Shown: positions 1 to 6,460, numbered from the stretch's first letter. The stretch: DNA of 10,130 nucleotides from Lachnospiraceae bacterium (GCA_016293925.1 JAEDCX010000079.1:1-10130); one strand, 5' to 3'. The notes: generated by a model not told the origin, from the sequence alone. Numbers and translations are program-made.

Positions 1-34
1 AAAAAACGGTGATCGTGTTTCCACGATCACCGTT
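1..34 (-). terminator. Rho-independent terminator of the split pfl operon
   Basis: Read on the minus strand, a perfect 13-bp stem (plus-strand arms 5-17 and 22-34) closes a GAAA tetraloop and is followed by a run of U (plus-strand A at 1-6). It lies 25 bases after the stop codon of the glycyl-radical domain gene, so it ends the three-gene operon. GAAA is a GNRA loop, which stabilises the hairpin. Confidence 0.93.
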
Positions 35-59
35 GGTGTACAATCTGTCAATCGGCAGA

Positions 60-299
60 TTAGATTGCCTGATGGAATGTACGGGAGATAACATCAGCCT
101 GCTGTTCAGGTGTTAACTTGATGAAGTTAACAGCATATCCGGATACGCGGATTGTAAGCTGAGGATACTTCTCCGGGTTCTTCTGAGCGTCCAGAAGAGT
201 TTCTCTGTTTAATACGTTAACATTCAGATGATGTCCGCCTTTTGTAGCATATCCATCTAATAATCCAACTAAGTTGTCAACCTGAGCCTGTGATACCAT
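60..299 (-). CDS. Autonomous glycyl-radical domain of a split pyruvate formate-lyase (GrcA/YfiD-like)
   Basis: This 79-residue protein is only the C-terminal glycyl-radical domain of pyruvate formate-lyase (PFL). The sequence shows HLNVNVLNRETLL (24-36), PEKYPQLTIRVSGYAV (42-57) with the predicted radical glycine at Gly54, and a C-terminal EQQADVISRTF segment, all as in the tail of E. coli PFL. In the family a radical SAM activase abstracts hydrogen from this glycine, and the radical is passed to the paired cysteines of the catalytic subunit. E. coli GrcA (YfiD) is a longer spare part that repairs oxygen-cleaved PFL. Here the upstream PFL core has no radical domain of its own, so this protein is inferred to be an obligatory subunit. 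The start is supported by AAAGGAGG at 308-315, 8 bases before the ATG. It is the last gene of the operon, 23 bases after the preceding small gene. Confidence 0.93.
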   Translation of the reverse strand: MVSQAQVDNLVGLLDGYATKGGHHLNVNVLNRETLLDAQKNPEKYPQLTIRVSGYAVNFIKLTPEQQADVISRTFHQAI

Positions 300-322
300 A
301 ATTGTGTCCTCCTTTAAATTTG

Positions 323-526
323 TTATTTGTAATCATCAAGACCTTGATGCAGTGTAGGAACACTGCATGCCAGAGGAGTCCTGGAGCAATCCGTGCATCC
401 CATTGTCTGCACTTCCTTGGAAACAGTGCTCTTCTCATCAAAGTCCACGTTCACGTGACCAACACCCTTTGCCATTCCGCTGTCCAGCATATTAACAAGG
501 TCATCAATCATATCTTTGTTGTCCAT
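323..526 (-). CDS. Small cysteine-rich protein resembling the start of the glycyl-radical domain but lacking the radical glycine
   Basis: This is a 67-residue protein of unknown function between the PFL core and its radical domain. Residues 8-27 (DDLVNMLDSGMAKGVGHVNV) match residues 8-29 of the neighbouring radical-domain protein without gaps in the pattern D-x-LV-xx-LD-x4-KG-xx-H-x-NV. After about residue 35 the similarity ends: there is no RVSGYAV loop. Instead a tail holds TMGCTDCSRTPLACSVP with Cys44, Cys47 and Cys54, ending in a charged HQGLDDYK. The start at 526 is chosen because AAGGAG (532-537) lies 5 bases upstream; the in-frame ATG at 544 would place that site inside the gene. It follows the PFL core by 29 bases. 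Inference: it may dock where the radical domain docks and act as a placeholder, protector or thiol/metal sensor. No family name is recognised, so function stays open. Confidence 0.85.
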   Translation of the reverse strand: MDNKDMIDDLVNMLDSGMAKGVGHVNVDFDEKSTVSKEVQTMGCTDCSRTPLACSVPTLHQGLDDYK

Positions 527-555
527 AAGAACTCCTTTCGGCATAGCCAGTCTTA

Positions 556-2592
556 TTATTTGTTAAGATCGATCTCGATATCTCCTGCGAATACCTCATC
601 CTTACCAAGTGCGTTCGGGATGATGGTGAAGGTATTGGAGATACCATCCTGTGAGTAGTTGAACGGAAGCTTCGATACAGATGCAAGTGAAGCTACAGCA
701 CCATGTGTATCACGTCCGTGCATCGGGTTAGCACCCGGAGCGAAAGGCTGACCTTTCTTACGTCCGTCAGGTGTGTTACCTGTTGCTTTACCGTATGTTA
801 CGTTAGATGTAATGGTTAATACGGACATGGTCGGGAATCCGTCTCTGTAAGTATGATGTCTTCTGAGCATGATCATGAACTTACGAACCAGTTCCTGAGC
901 GATCTCATCAGCACGATCATCATCGTTACCATATTTCGGGAAGTCACCGGTTGTCTCGAAGTCAACGATGATTCCATCCTCGTCTCTGATAGCCTTTACC
1001 TGAGCATATTTGATTGCAGATAAAGAGTCAGTTACGACAGAAAGTCCTGCAATACCTGTTGCGAAGTAACGAAGAACGTCTCTGTCATGAAGAGCCATCT
1101 GTGCTCTCTCGTAGCAGTACTTGTCATGCATGTAGTGAATTACGTTCAGAGTATTTACGTATACATCTGCTAACCACTCCATCATGTCTGTGAACTTCTC
1201 CATAACGTCATCGTAGTTCAGGATGTCACCTGTTACAGGACGATACTTCGGTCCAACCTGCTTCTTGGTTACTTCATCGACACCACCGTTCAGAGAGTAC
1301 AGTAAGCACTTAGCAAGGTTTGCACGTGCGCCGAAGAACTGCATCTGCTTACCGATAACCATAGAAGATACGCAGCAAGCGATACCGTAATCATCACCAT
1401 GAGTTACTCTCATCAGGTCGTCGTTCTCGTACTGGATAGAAGATGTGCTGATGGACAATTTAGCACAGAACTTCTTGAAGTTGATCGGTAATCTTGTGGA
1501 CCAGAGAACTGTTAAGTTCGGCTCCGGAGCTGCACCAAGGTTCTCCAGAGTATGAAGGTAACGGAATGAGCTCTTGGTTACCATGTGACGTCCGTCGATA
1601 CCAACACCACCGATAGACTCGGTTACCCAAACCGGGTCGCCGGCAAAGAGCTGATTGTACTCAGGTGTTCTTGCGAACTTCACGCATCTTAATTTCATGA
1701 CGAAGTGATCGATGAACTCCTGGATCTGCTCCTCGGTGAATACACCGTTCTTAAGGTCTCTCTCAGCGTAGCAGTCAATGAATGTAGATGTACGTCCAAG
1801 TGACATAGCAGCACCGTTCTGTTCTTTTACTGCGGAAAGGTATCCGAAGTAAGTAGCCTGAATTGCTTCCTGAACGTTTGATGCAGGCTTGGAAATATCA
1901 CAACCGTAAGAAGCTGCCATCTGCTTCATCAGCTTCAGAGCAACGATCTGCTCGGAGATCTCTTCACGAAGACGGATAACATCGTCTGTCATAACACGTC
2001 CGGTAGAAGCCTTCTGATCCTCTTTGTCCTCGATCAGTCTGTCGATACCGTACAGAGCGACACGTCTGTAGTCACCGATGATACGTCCACGTCCGTAAGC
2101 ATCCGGAAGACCTGTGATAACGTGAGAAGAACGGCAAGCTCTCATCTCCGGGTTGTAAGCGTCGAAACATCCTGCATTGTGTGTCTTTCTGTGAACAGAG
2201 AAGAACTCACTGATCTCAGGATCTACCTTGTAACCATTGTCTTCGCAAGCTTTCTCTGCCATACGAATACCGCCGTAAGGCTGAAGAGAACGTTTGAAAG
2301 GCTTATCTGTCTGGAAACCTACGATCGTCTCTTTGTCCTTATCGAGGTACCCGGGTCCATGGGATGTAATAGTGGAGATAACCTTTGTGTCCATGTCGAG
2401 AACACCGCCGGCTTCACGCTCCTTCTTAGATAAGTCTAATACCATGTCCCACAAATCCTTTGTGTTCTGTGTAGGTCCTGCAAGGAAGGACTCATCCCCG
2501 TCATATGGAGTATAGTTCTTCTGGATGAAATCACGAACGTTGATTTCCTTCTCCCATTTGCCGCCTACAAAATCTTTCCATTCTGGTCTCAT
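556..2592 (-). CDS. pflB: Formate C-acetyltransferase (pyruvate formate-lyase) catalytic subunit lacking the glycyl-radical domain
   Basis: PFL converts pyruvate and CoA to acetyl-CoA and formate in the cytoplasm of fermenting anaerobes. This 678-residue protein matches the family from its first residues (MRPEWKDFVGGKW) through the GRGRIIGDYRRVALYGID block (167-184) to the catalytic DDYGIACCVSS, with Cys406-Cys407 equivalent to Cys418-Cys419 of E. coli PFL. It ends GISNTFTIIPNALGKD followed by a short acidic tail (EVFAGDIEIDLNK). That is exactly where one-piece PFL (about 760 residues) continues into its radical domain, which is supplied here by a separate 79-residue gene; 678 + 79 gives nearly the full length. 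The start has AGGAGG at 2603-2608, 10 bases upstream. The two small genes downstream have their own ribosome sites, so this is not a simple frameshift. The activating enzyme PflA is not in the window. Confidence 0.96.
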   Translation of the reverse strand: MRPEWKDFVGGKWEKEINVRDFIQKNYTPYDGDESFLAGPTQNTKDLWDMVLDLSKKEREAGGVLDMDTKVISTITSHGPGYLDKDKETIVGFQTDKPFKRSLQPYGGIRMAEKACEDNGYKVDPEISEFFSVHRKTHNAGCFDAYNPEMRACRSSHVITGLPDAYGRGRIIGDYRRVALYGIDRLIEDKEDQKASTGRVMTDDVIRLREEISEQIVALKLMKQMAASYGCDISKPASNVQEAIQATYFGYLSAVKEQNGAAMSLGRTSTFIDCYAERDLKNGVFTEEQIQEFIDHFVMKLRCVKFARTPEYNQLFAGDPVWVTESIGGVGIDGRHMVTKSSFRYLHTLENLGAAPEPNLTVLWSTRLPINFKKFCAKLSISTSSIQYENDDLMRVTHGDDYGIACCVSSMVIGKQMQFFGARANLAKCLLYSLNGGVDEVTKKQVGPKYRPVTGDILNYDDVMEKFTDMMEWLADVYVNTLNVIHYMHDKYCYERAQMALHDRDVLRYFATGIAGLSVVTDSLSAIKYAQVKAIRDEDGIIVDFETTGDFPKYGNDDDRADEIAQELVRKFMIMLRRHHTYRDGFPTMSVLTITSNVTYGKATGNTPDGRKKGQPFAPGANPMHGRDTHGAVASLASVSKLPFNYSQDGISNTFTIIPNALGKDEVFAGDIEIDLNK

Positions 2593-2630
2593 TTTGTAAT
2601 AGCCTCCTATAAGTAATGTGTTAGATTAGA

Positions 2631-2669
2631 GGAAATACCACAATCCGCCGTTGGCAGGATTCGTTTTCC
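2631..2669 (-). other. Leader hairpin in the pflB 5' untranslated region
   Basis: On the transcript, AATCC-(bulged U)-GCC pairs with GGC-GGATT around an AAC loop (plus-strand 2642-2661). Outer arms GGAAA and TTTCC (2631-2635 and 2665-2669) can extend it. It lies between the predicted transcription start near 2685 and the ribosome site at 2603-2608. It has no U-tract, so it is not a terminator; it may affect mRNA stability. Function is unknown. Confidence 0.4.
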
Positions 2670-2691
2670 TTTATCATCTTCCTGTAACTTG

Positions 2692-2721
2692 ATTGTACAT
2701 TAAGGATTGTATACACGTCAA
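2692..2721 (-). promoter_or_regulatory. Promoter of the split pfl operon
   Basis: Read on the minus strand, a -35 box TTGACG (2716-2721) is followed after 18 bases by a -10 box TACAAT (2692-2697). This would start transcription near 2685 and give a leader of about 93 nt before the pflB ATG. The match to the sigma-A consensus is good, though 18 bases is one more than ideal. Confidence 0.7.
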
Positions 2722-2731
2722 TAACCCCGAA

Positions 2732-2749
2732 TGTACTTTTTGAAGTACA
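2732..2749. promoter_or_regulatory. 18-bp palindrome upstream of the pfl promoter (candidate operator)
   Basis: TGTACTT-TTTG-AAGTACA is a perfect 7-4-7 dyad centred at 2740.5, about 55 bases upstream of the predicted pfl start. A position upstream of the -35 suits an activator. A second TTTGAAGTA, without the matching left arm, sits 31 bp further upstream (2770-2778), close to three helical turns. The cognate regulator is not identified; it does not look like the usual Rex or FNR site. Confidence 0.5.
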
Positions 2750-2786
2750 AACGCCCATGTTACCAATATTTTGAAGTATGGAATTG

Positions 2787-2882
2787 TCTTTTGCGGAAAT
2801 CGTTGCTTCCGGCTTTTCGGTTTTCTTGCGATGCACTATATATTTGTGTTATTTTCGCAACGTCTTTCGCGGAATGCGTTGA
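2787..2882 (+). repeat. Imperfect direct repeat upstream of the lipoprotein promoter
   Basis: Two 20-base copies, 2787-2806 and 2863-2882, agree at 16 of 20 positions around the shared core GCGGAA and a shared CGTTG. They are 76 bp apart, and the second overlaps the -35 box of the lipoprotein promoter. They may be regulator sites or chance; no function is assigned. Confidence 0.35.
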
Positions 2883-2907
2883 CAGTAGAATTGTTCATAA
2901 ATACAAT
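2879..2907 (+). promoter_or_regulatory. Promoter of the lipoprotein gene
   Basis: A perfect -35 box TTGACA (2879-2884), a 17-base spacer and a -10 box TACAAT (2902-2907) form a near-consensus sigma-A promoter, divergent from the pfl promoter. TTGTTC (2891-2896) in the spacer and GAACAA (2915-2920) just after the -10 form an inverted repeat flanking the -10, a possible operator. Confidence 0.8.
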
Positions 2908-2945
2908 CAATATAGAACAAAGGGGAATTTAGATGTTCCACTAAA

Positions 2946-2986
2946 AAAGGAGGAAGGTGTTTTGGGGAAAACACCGGTAAAAGATT
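2946..2986 (+). promoter_or_regulatory. Unusual initiation region: ribosome site separated from the ATG by a hairpin
   Basis: AAAGGAGG ends at 2953, yet the lipoprotein ATG is at 2987, 33 bases away. Between them GGTGTTTT (2956-2963) pairs perfectly with AAAACACC (2968-2975) around GGGG. If the hairpin forms, the effective spacing is about 13 bases. An in-frame TAA at 2978-2980 rules out an earlier start. No U-tract follows, so it is not a terminator. Confidence 0.55.
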
Positions 2987-5179
2987 ATGGGAAAAGCAAG
3001 GAAGACATTCATCATCACCCTGTTGTTATGTCTATGGATACCGGTAACCGGTTGTTCCAACAGAGAAAAGAACAAAACACAGACGAACACAGCGTCGAGC
3101 GGGGCGGACGTGCCACTCTATTCCAGGACATCCTCCGTTTTCACGCTGTTGCCGGATTCCAATGTATACACGACAGGCTACGATACCGACGGAATATTCT
3201 ATTATGTTATGGATACTCCGGAAGAGGGAGACATGACGGATGAGTGGGTTCCGAAATATGACTTCTATTATCAGCCTTACGATAAGAGCCCCGTGGTCTC
3301 ATACGGTACAGTACATGACGGCATCATCAGAACAATCACACCCGTAACCGGACAGAATGAAAAGCGTCTGATGGTATTGCAGCTGACAGAGGAAGAAGCA
3401 CACCTTGTGGAGCTGGACAGCAAGGGAAACGTATGTGATGATATGCTGTTAGATTCCGTATTCCACGATTATGAGCAGACAGAAGAACTGCTGGCTGTCG
3501 ATGGCGGGTTTGTCGTAAGCCTGAAAAAAGAAATATTTCTGCTGGACGATGGCGGTAATATCATGAAGTCTTCCGATGTGGGATATTCCGTGTCGGAACT
3601 GATCGGGACGGATGAAGAGACCATTTATGCGTTGGGAGATGATATGTCTTCTGACAGGTATGAGCCCTATGTGCTGTTAATCGACCGCTCCACTCTGAGC
3701 ATGAGAGATGCCGTCAGGCTGGACGACAAGGTTACGAATATATTTCTGTTTGAAGATGGTCTGCTGGCAGTTTACGATAACCGCATCGGATTCTTTCATC
3801 CCGGTAAGGATGAGGTAAGAACAGTCATTGACCTGGATAAGCAGGATATTCTGTCATCCGAGATTGTATTTCTGTATGGAACATTTGATGCATACCAAAT
3901 CGTAACGCTGGATAAGACCACCGGATGTCTGCTTACATTAAGCGAGGCGGCAGAGGATGCAGAGTCTGCGGCTGTTGATGCAAACTATACGGCGGATGGA
4001 CGCAGAATCGTACATCTGGCAGTGAATCAGGATGATATTACCTGGAACATGACTTTTCATGCCAAGAAATATAATAAGATAAGTGAGCACGCCTACATTC
4101 AGGTCGATGTGATCGATGAACCTCTGGAATGGTATCTTGGAAAGGGGAACAGACCGGATATCGTCTGTTTTCCGTGGGACAGCGATATGGGCCCGTACAT
4201 TGAGAAAAAAGCTCTGACCAATATGCTGCCGTTACTGGATAACCAGGATACGTATTCTTTTGACGGAATCGTGCCAAAGGCGAAGGAACTGCTGTTATAC
4301 GATAACGGAAATGCCGTATATGGTATTTCGCCATACTTTTCTCTTCTGGTACGCCCTACAGACGGAGCGGAATACGATGAAAACGGACAGTGTGACATCT
4401 ATGAGTATCTGGAATGGCATGAGGATTATATGGCAGAAAGAGATATCTATGGAGTGATGGATATACCGAAATTCCGATATGAATATCTCCTGTATGCAAG
4501 TCTTGACCAGTTCTATTGCGAGGAGGAAGCAACCGCAGATTTCACTGCCGATGCCTTCCGGAAACTGATGAAAACCTATAAAGAGAATTCGGGGCATTTG
4601 AAGGGTGAATTTGATCAATATGCTGTGGAAGAGGAATACGGATCCTATGTATATGAAGTGGCAAGAGGACCAAGATGGATTATGACGTATATGGGTCCTT
4701 ACTTCACCAGACGGAAGGCTAAACTGGAAGGAATACCGGGGACGGATGGCACGAATCACGTATATATGCGCCTGAATACCGTATTGAGTATTCCGGAAAC
4801 TTCAGACTGCAAACAGGAAGCCTTTGATTTTGTGATGTATTTCGCAACCCTGGAGGAGCATCTGATGAAAGGGTTACCGGAGTATTATTATGGTCATAAT
4901 ACCGATACAGTAGGTCTCCTGTCTATTTGGGAAAGCGGGTTGAATACAGAGATTTTTGAAACGACCAGATTCTATGGTGCGATTCCCGTTACCGATGACA
5001 TGAAGGATCAGCTCCGTTATCTTATGGATATCGCAGAACCGGATACCGGGGTGAGGCGGGCAATCTTCGAGATGATGCTGGAGGAGATGGAACCGTACCT
5101 GAAGGGCAACAAGGATCTGGACAGTGCCTGTGAGATTCTGAACAGCAAGGTAACGCTGTATCTGCAGGAAGGGCAATAA
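2987..5179 (+). CDS. Lipoprotein with propeller-like N-terminal part and extracellular solute-binding-like C-terminal part
   Basis: This 730-residue protein begins with a lipoprotein signal: basic MGKARK, hydrophobic residues 8-20 and a lipobox ending VTGC, so Cys23 would be lipidated and the protein tethered outside the membrane. Residues from about 40 to 340 contain repeated short beta-strand phrases (such as DGGFVVSLKKEIFLLDDGGNI) typical of a beta-propeller. From about residue 345 (ITWNMTFHAKKYNK) the pattern resembles an ABC-type extracellular solute-binding protein: a non-native sequence 'NRPDIVCFPW', then aromatic-rich helices and a C-terminal EEHLMKGLPEYYYG region. No permease or ATPase gene is adjacent, so the ligand is unknown. 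Similar orphan lipoproteins are common in Lachnospiraceae. The domain reading comes from sequence pattern and is moderately secure; the lipoprotein call is strong. The start is fixed by the in-frame stop at 2978-2980. Confidence 0.8.
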   Translation: MGKARKTFIITLLLCLWIPVTGCSNREKNKTQTNTASSGADVPLYSRTSSVFTLLPDSNVYTTGYDTDGIFYYVMDTPEEGDMTDEWVPKYDFYYQPYDKSPVVSYGTVHDGIIRTITPVTGQNEKRLMVLQLTEEEAHLVELDSKGNVCDDMLLDSVFHDYEQTEELLAVDGGFVVSLKKEIFLLDDGGNIMKSSDVGYSVSELIGTDEETIYALGDDMSSDRYEPYVLLIDRSTLSMRDAVRLDDKVTNIFLFEDGLLAVYDNRIGFFHPGKDEVRTVIDLDKQDILSSEIVFLYGTFDAYQIVTLDKTTGCLLTLSEAAEDAESAAVDANYTADGRRIVHLAVNQDDITWNMTFHAKKYNKISEHAYIQVDVIDEPLEWYLGKGNRPDIVCFPWDSDMGPYIEKKALTNMLPLLDNQDTYSFDGIVPKAKELLLYDNGNAVYGISPYFSLLVRPTDGAEYDENGQCDIYEYLEWHEDYMAERDIYGVMDIPKFRYEYLLYASLDQFYCEEEATADFTADAFRKLMKTYKENSGHLKGEFDQYAVEEEYGSYVYEVARGPRWIMTYMGPYFTRRKAKLEGIPGTDGTNHVYMRLNTVLSIPETSDCKQEAFDFVMYFATLEEHLMKGLPEYYYGHNTDTVGLLSIWESGLNTEIFETTRFYGAIPVTDDMKDQLRYLMDIAEPDTGVRRAIFEMMLEEMEPYLKGNKDLDSACEILNSKVTLYLQEGQ

Positions 5180-5200
5180 TTGCATATCCAAAGAAAATGC

Positions 5201-5229
5201 TGGATAGAAAAAAGAATATGTGGTATGAT
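5201..5229 (+). promoter_or_regulatory. Possible extended -10 promoter of the DUF1858 gene
   Basis: TGG-TATGAT (5221-5229) is an extended -10 box. The -35 position at 17 bases holds only TGGATA (5201-5206), a poor match. TGGATA also pairs with TATCCA at 5185-5190 as a weak hairpin. Readthrough from the lipoprotein gene, 88 bases upstream, is equally possible because no terminator separates them. Confidence 0.45.
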
Positions 5230-5267
5230 ACCATAGCAGAGAATGATTATGATAAGGAGGCACTGTT

Positions 5268-5459
5268 ATGGCAAAATTCACCAAAGACATGACAATCGGA
5301 GAAATCTTAAATACAGATATGAATGCGGCACCTGTTCTCATTGAATCCGGTATGCACTGCATCGGATGCCCGTCTGCACAGGGGGAGTCTCTGGAAGAGG
5401 CAGCTCTGGTTCATGGTATGGACTGTGACGCACTGCTTGAGAAGCTGAATGCACTGTAA
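5268..5459 (+). CDS. DUF1858 / hybrid-cluster-protein-associated redox disulfide domain protein
   Basis: This 63-residue cytoplasmic protein consists entirely of a DUF1858 domain. The opening KDMTIGEIL, the central APVLIESGMHCIGCPSAQGESLEEAA and the final LLEKLNAL are typical of the family. Its hallmark is the CxxC pair Cys31 and Cys34 after a Met-His, expected to form a redox disulfide or bind metal. The family is often found alone or near hybrid-cluster (prismane) proteins; the precise reaction is not established. The start has AAGGAGG (5254-5260), 7 bases upstream. It is followed by a strong bidirectional terminator. No hybrid-cluster gene lies in the window. Confidence 0.9.
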   Translation: MAKFTKDMTIGEILNTDMNAAPVLIESGMHCIGCPSAQGESLEEAALVHGMDCDALLEKLNAL

Positions 5460-5491
5460 TCGGGCAGAATAAAACGATGACATGGTATTGA

Positions 5492-5520
5492 AAAAGGGGG
5501 TTGCAATGCAGCCCCCTTTT
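5492..5520. terminator. Bidirectional terminator between the DUF1858 gene and mecA
   Basis: AAAAGGGGG (5492-5500) pairs with CCCCCTTTT (5512-5520), extended inward by TTGCA/TGCAG with one G-U pair. The A-run and T-run serve as U-tracts in both directions. It stands between convergent genes (stops at 5459 and 5546), so it should end both transcripts. Confidence 0.9.
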
Positions 5521-5545
5521 CGTTGTTCCATGTGAAGTTTTATAT

Positions 5546-6319
5546 TCAGATTCCGCCCAGAGTCTGTAGCGCCTGACCCTCCAGGATCAGATCGCAGTGT
5601 TCCGCAAGATAAGCCTCCTGCGCTCTGGAATAAGGTGTGGGGATGCCGTATTCAGAGAGAATATTACAGATTTTATTATATTCCTCCGCACTGTGGTCAC
5701 CCCGCTCAATCACTATTTGGTAGATGCCTGCGGCATTGTTCTTGTACAGTGTGTTCCGGCCACGGTAAATCCCGCCGAGAACCTGTGCCAGTCTGGACAC
5801 ATCGGTGATCTCACGGAATTGATACATTTTCGTAAAGTTCGGTGCAGCCTGTACCGGTTTGGCAGCGGCCGGCTTCGATATCTCGGCAGGCGCAGAACCG
5901 GCTGATGCGGTCTGTTCCTGCAGATGACTCTCTGCAAAGCGTCGGAAAAGATCCAGCACTCCATCGGCAGCTTCCGCCAGAGGATTCAGAAGATTGCCTT
6001 CCTCCTCGGTCTCGTCATCGTCCTCGTGAACGGAGGGAGCAAACTTGGAGAAACGGGTATCCAGTTCCTCCGGATCCTCAACCTTGGTAATCACGAAAAC
6101 AATACATTCCTGATTCATGGGAATTGCTTCTATCATAAGAGGAATATCCTCTGCTTCAAAACCAAACTGAAAAGATGCCTGCTGCATCATATCGCGAAAC
6201 AGATCCTTGGCCTTTTCGGTGCCATAGGCCAGTTCGCTTAACTTGATGTCGCGGTCGGCCAGATCTTCTTTGGTAAGCGTGCATCGAATCTGATGATCGT
6301 CAATTTTTTCAATTTTCAT
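5546..6319 (-). CDS. mecA: Adaptor protein MecA (ClpC adaptor)
   Basis: MecA/YpbH-family adaptors deliver substrate proteins to the ClpCP protease; in Bacillus subtilis the substrate is the competence regulator ComK. This 257-residue protein shows the family's N-terminal substrate-binding domain with MKIEKIDDHQIRCTLTKEDL, LSELAYGTEKAKDLFRDMM and EDPEELDTRFSKFAPSV (to about residue 97). An acidic linker (HEDDDETEEEG, 98-108) and an Ala/Pro-rich stretch (about 135-160) follow. The C-terminal half (FREITDVSRLAQVLGG, then SEYGIPTPYSRAQEAYLAEHCDLIL) is the ClpC-binding domain. The start has GGAAGGA (6329-6335), 9 bases upstream. It is transcribed alone: its promoter is 86 bases upstream and a terminator follows 25 bases after the stop. 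The target protein in this organism is unknown; competence is not implied. Confidence 0.95.
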   Translation of the reverse strand: MKIEKIDDHQIRCTLTKEDLADRDIKLSELAYGTEKAKDLFRDMMQQASFQFGFEAEDIPLMIEAIPMNQECIVFVITKVEDPEELDTRFSKFAPSVHEDDDETEEEGNLLNPLAEAADGVLDLFRRFAESHLQEQTASAGSAPAEISKPAAAKPVQAAPNFTKMYQFREITDVSRLAQVLGGIYRGRNTLYKNNAAGIYQIVIERGDHSAEEYNKICNILSEYGIPTPYSRAQEAYLAEHCDLILEGQALQTLGGI

Positions 6320-6400
6320 ACAATCACGTCCTTCCCTGTTGAAACCCTTTAGTCATTCAGTGACTGAAAACACCTTATCGAAATCATTCTATGGTAACAA

Positions 6401-6433
6401 GAGTATCTTATACTCTACCAAAAAGGAAGTCAA
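6401..6433 (-). promoter_or_regulatory. mecA promoter with a palindrome covering the -10
   Basis: On the minus strand TTGACT (6428-6433), 17 bases and TAAGAT (6405-6410) form a good sigma-A promoter. GAGTAT-CTT-ATACTC (6401-6415) is a perfect 15-bp dyad exactly over the -10, a place where a bound repressor would block RNA polymerase. A second dyad, TTCAGT-G-ACTGAA (6356-6368), lies in the leader. Confidence 0.72.
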
Positions 6434-6460
6434 TAGGACAACAAAAAATGAAGATTATTG

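Noticed and set aside
60..2592. PFL split explained as a frameshift or sequencing error
   Set aside because: The two PFL parts are separated by about 256 bases containing another ORF, and the radical-domain gene has its own ATG and AAAGGAGG site; no single base change would join them.
2956..2975. Hairpin before the lipoprotein as a terminator
   Set aside because: No U-tract follows it (CGGTAAAAG), and it sits between a ribosome site and a start codon.
2957..2980. Seven-codon ORF GTG...TAA before the lipoprotein
   Set aside because: The GTG is only 3 bases after the ribosome site, which is too close for good initiation.
2731..3243. 170-codon plus-strand open frame overlapping the lipoprotein start
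   Set aside because: It overlaps the promoter region and the lipoprotein gene in another frame and has no protein-like pattern. A TTG at 2962 in this frame has good ribosome-site spacing, but the downstream sequence looks like a shadow of the lipoprotein.
4295..4759. 154-codon minus-strand open frame inside the lipoprotein gene
   Set aside because: It is a shadow of the coding strand with no supporting ribosome site.
5185..5206. TATCCA/TGGATA hairpin after the lipoprotein as a terminator
   Set aside because: The stem is only 6 bp, the loop is 10 bases, and it is followed by an A-run rather than a U-run on the plus strand.
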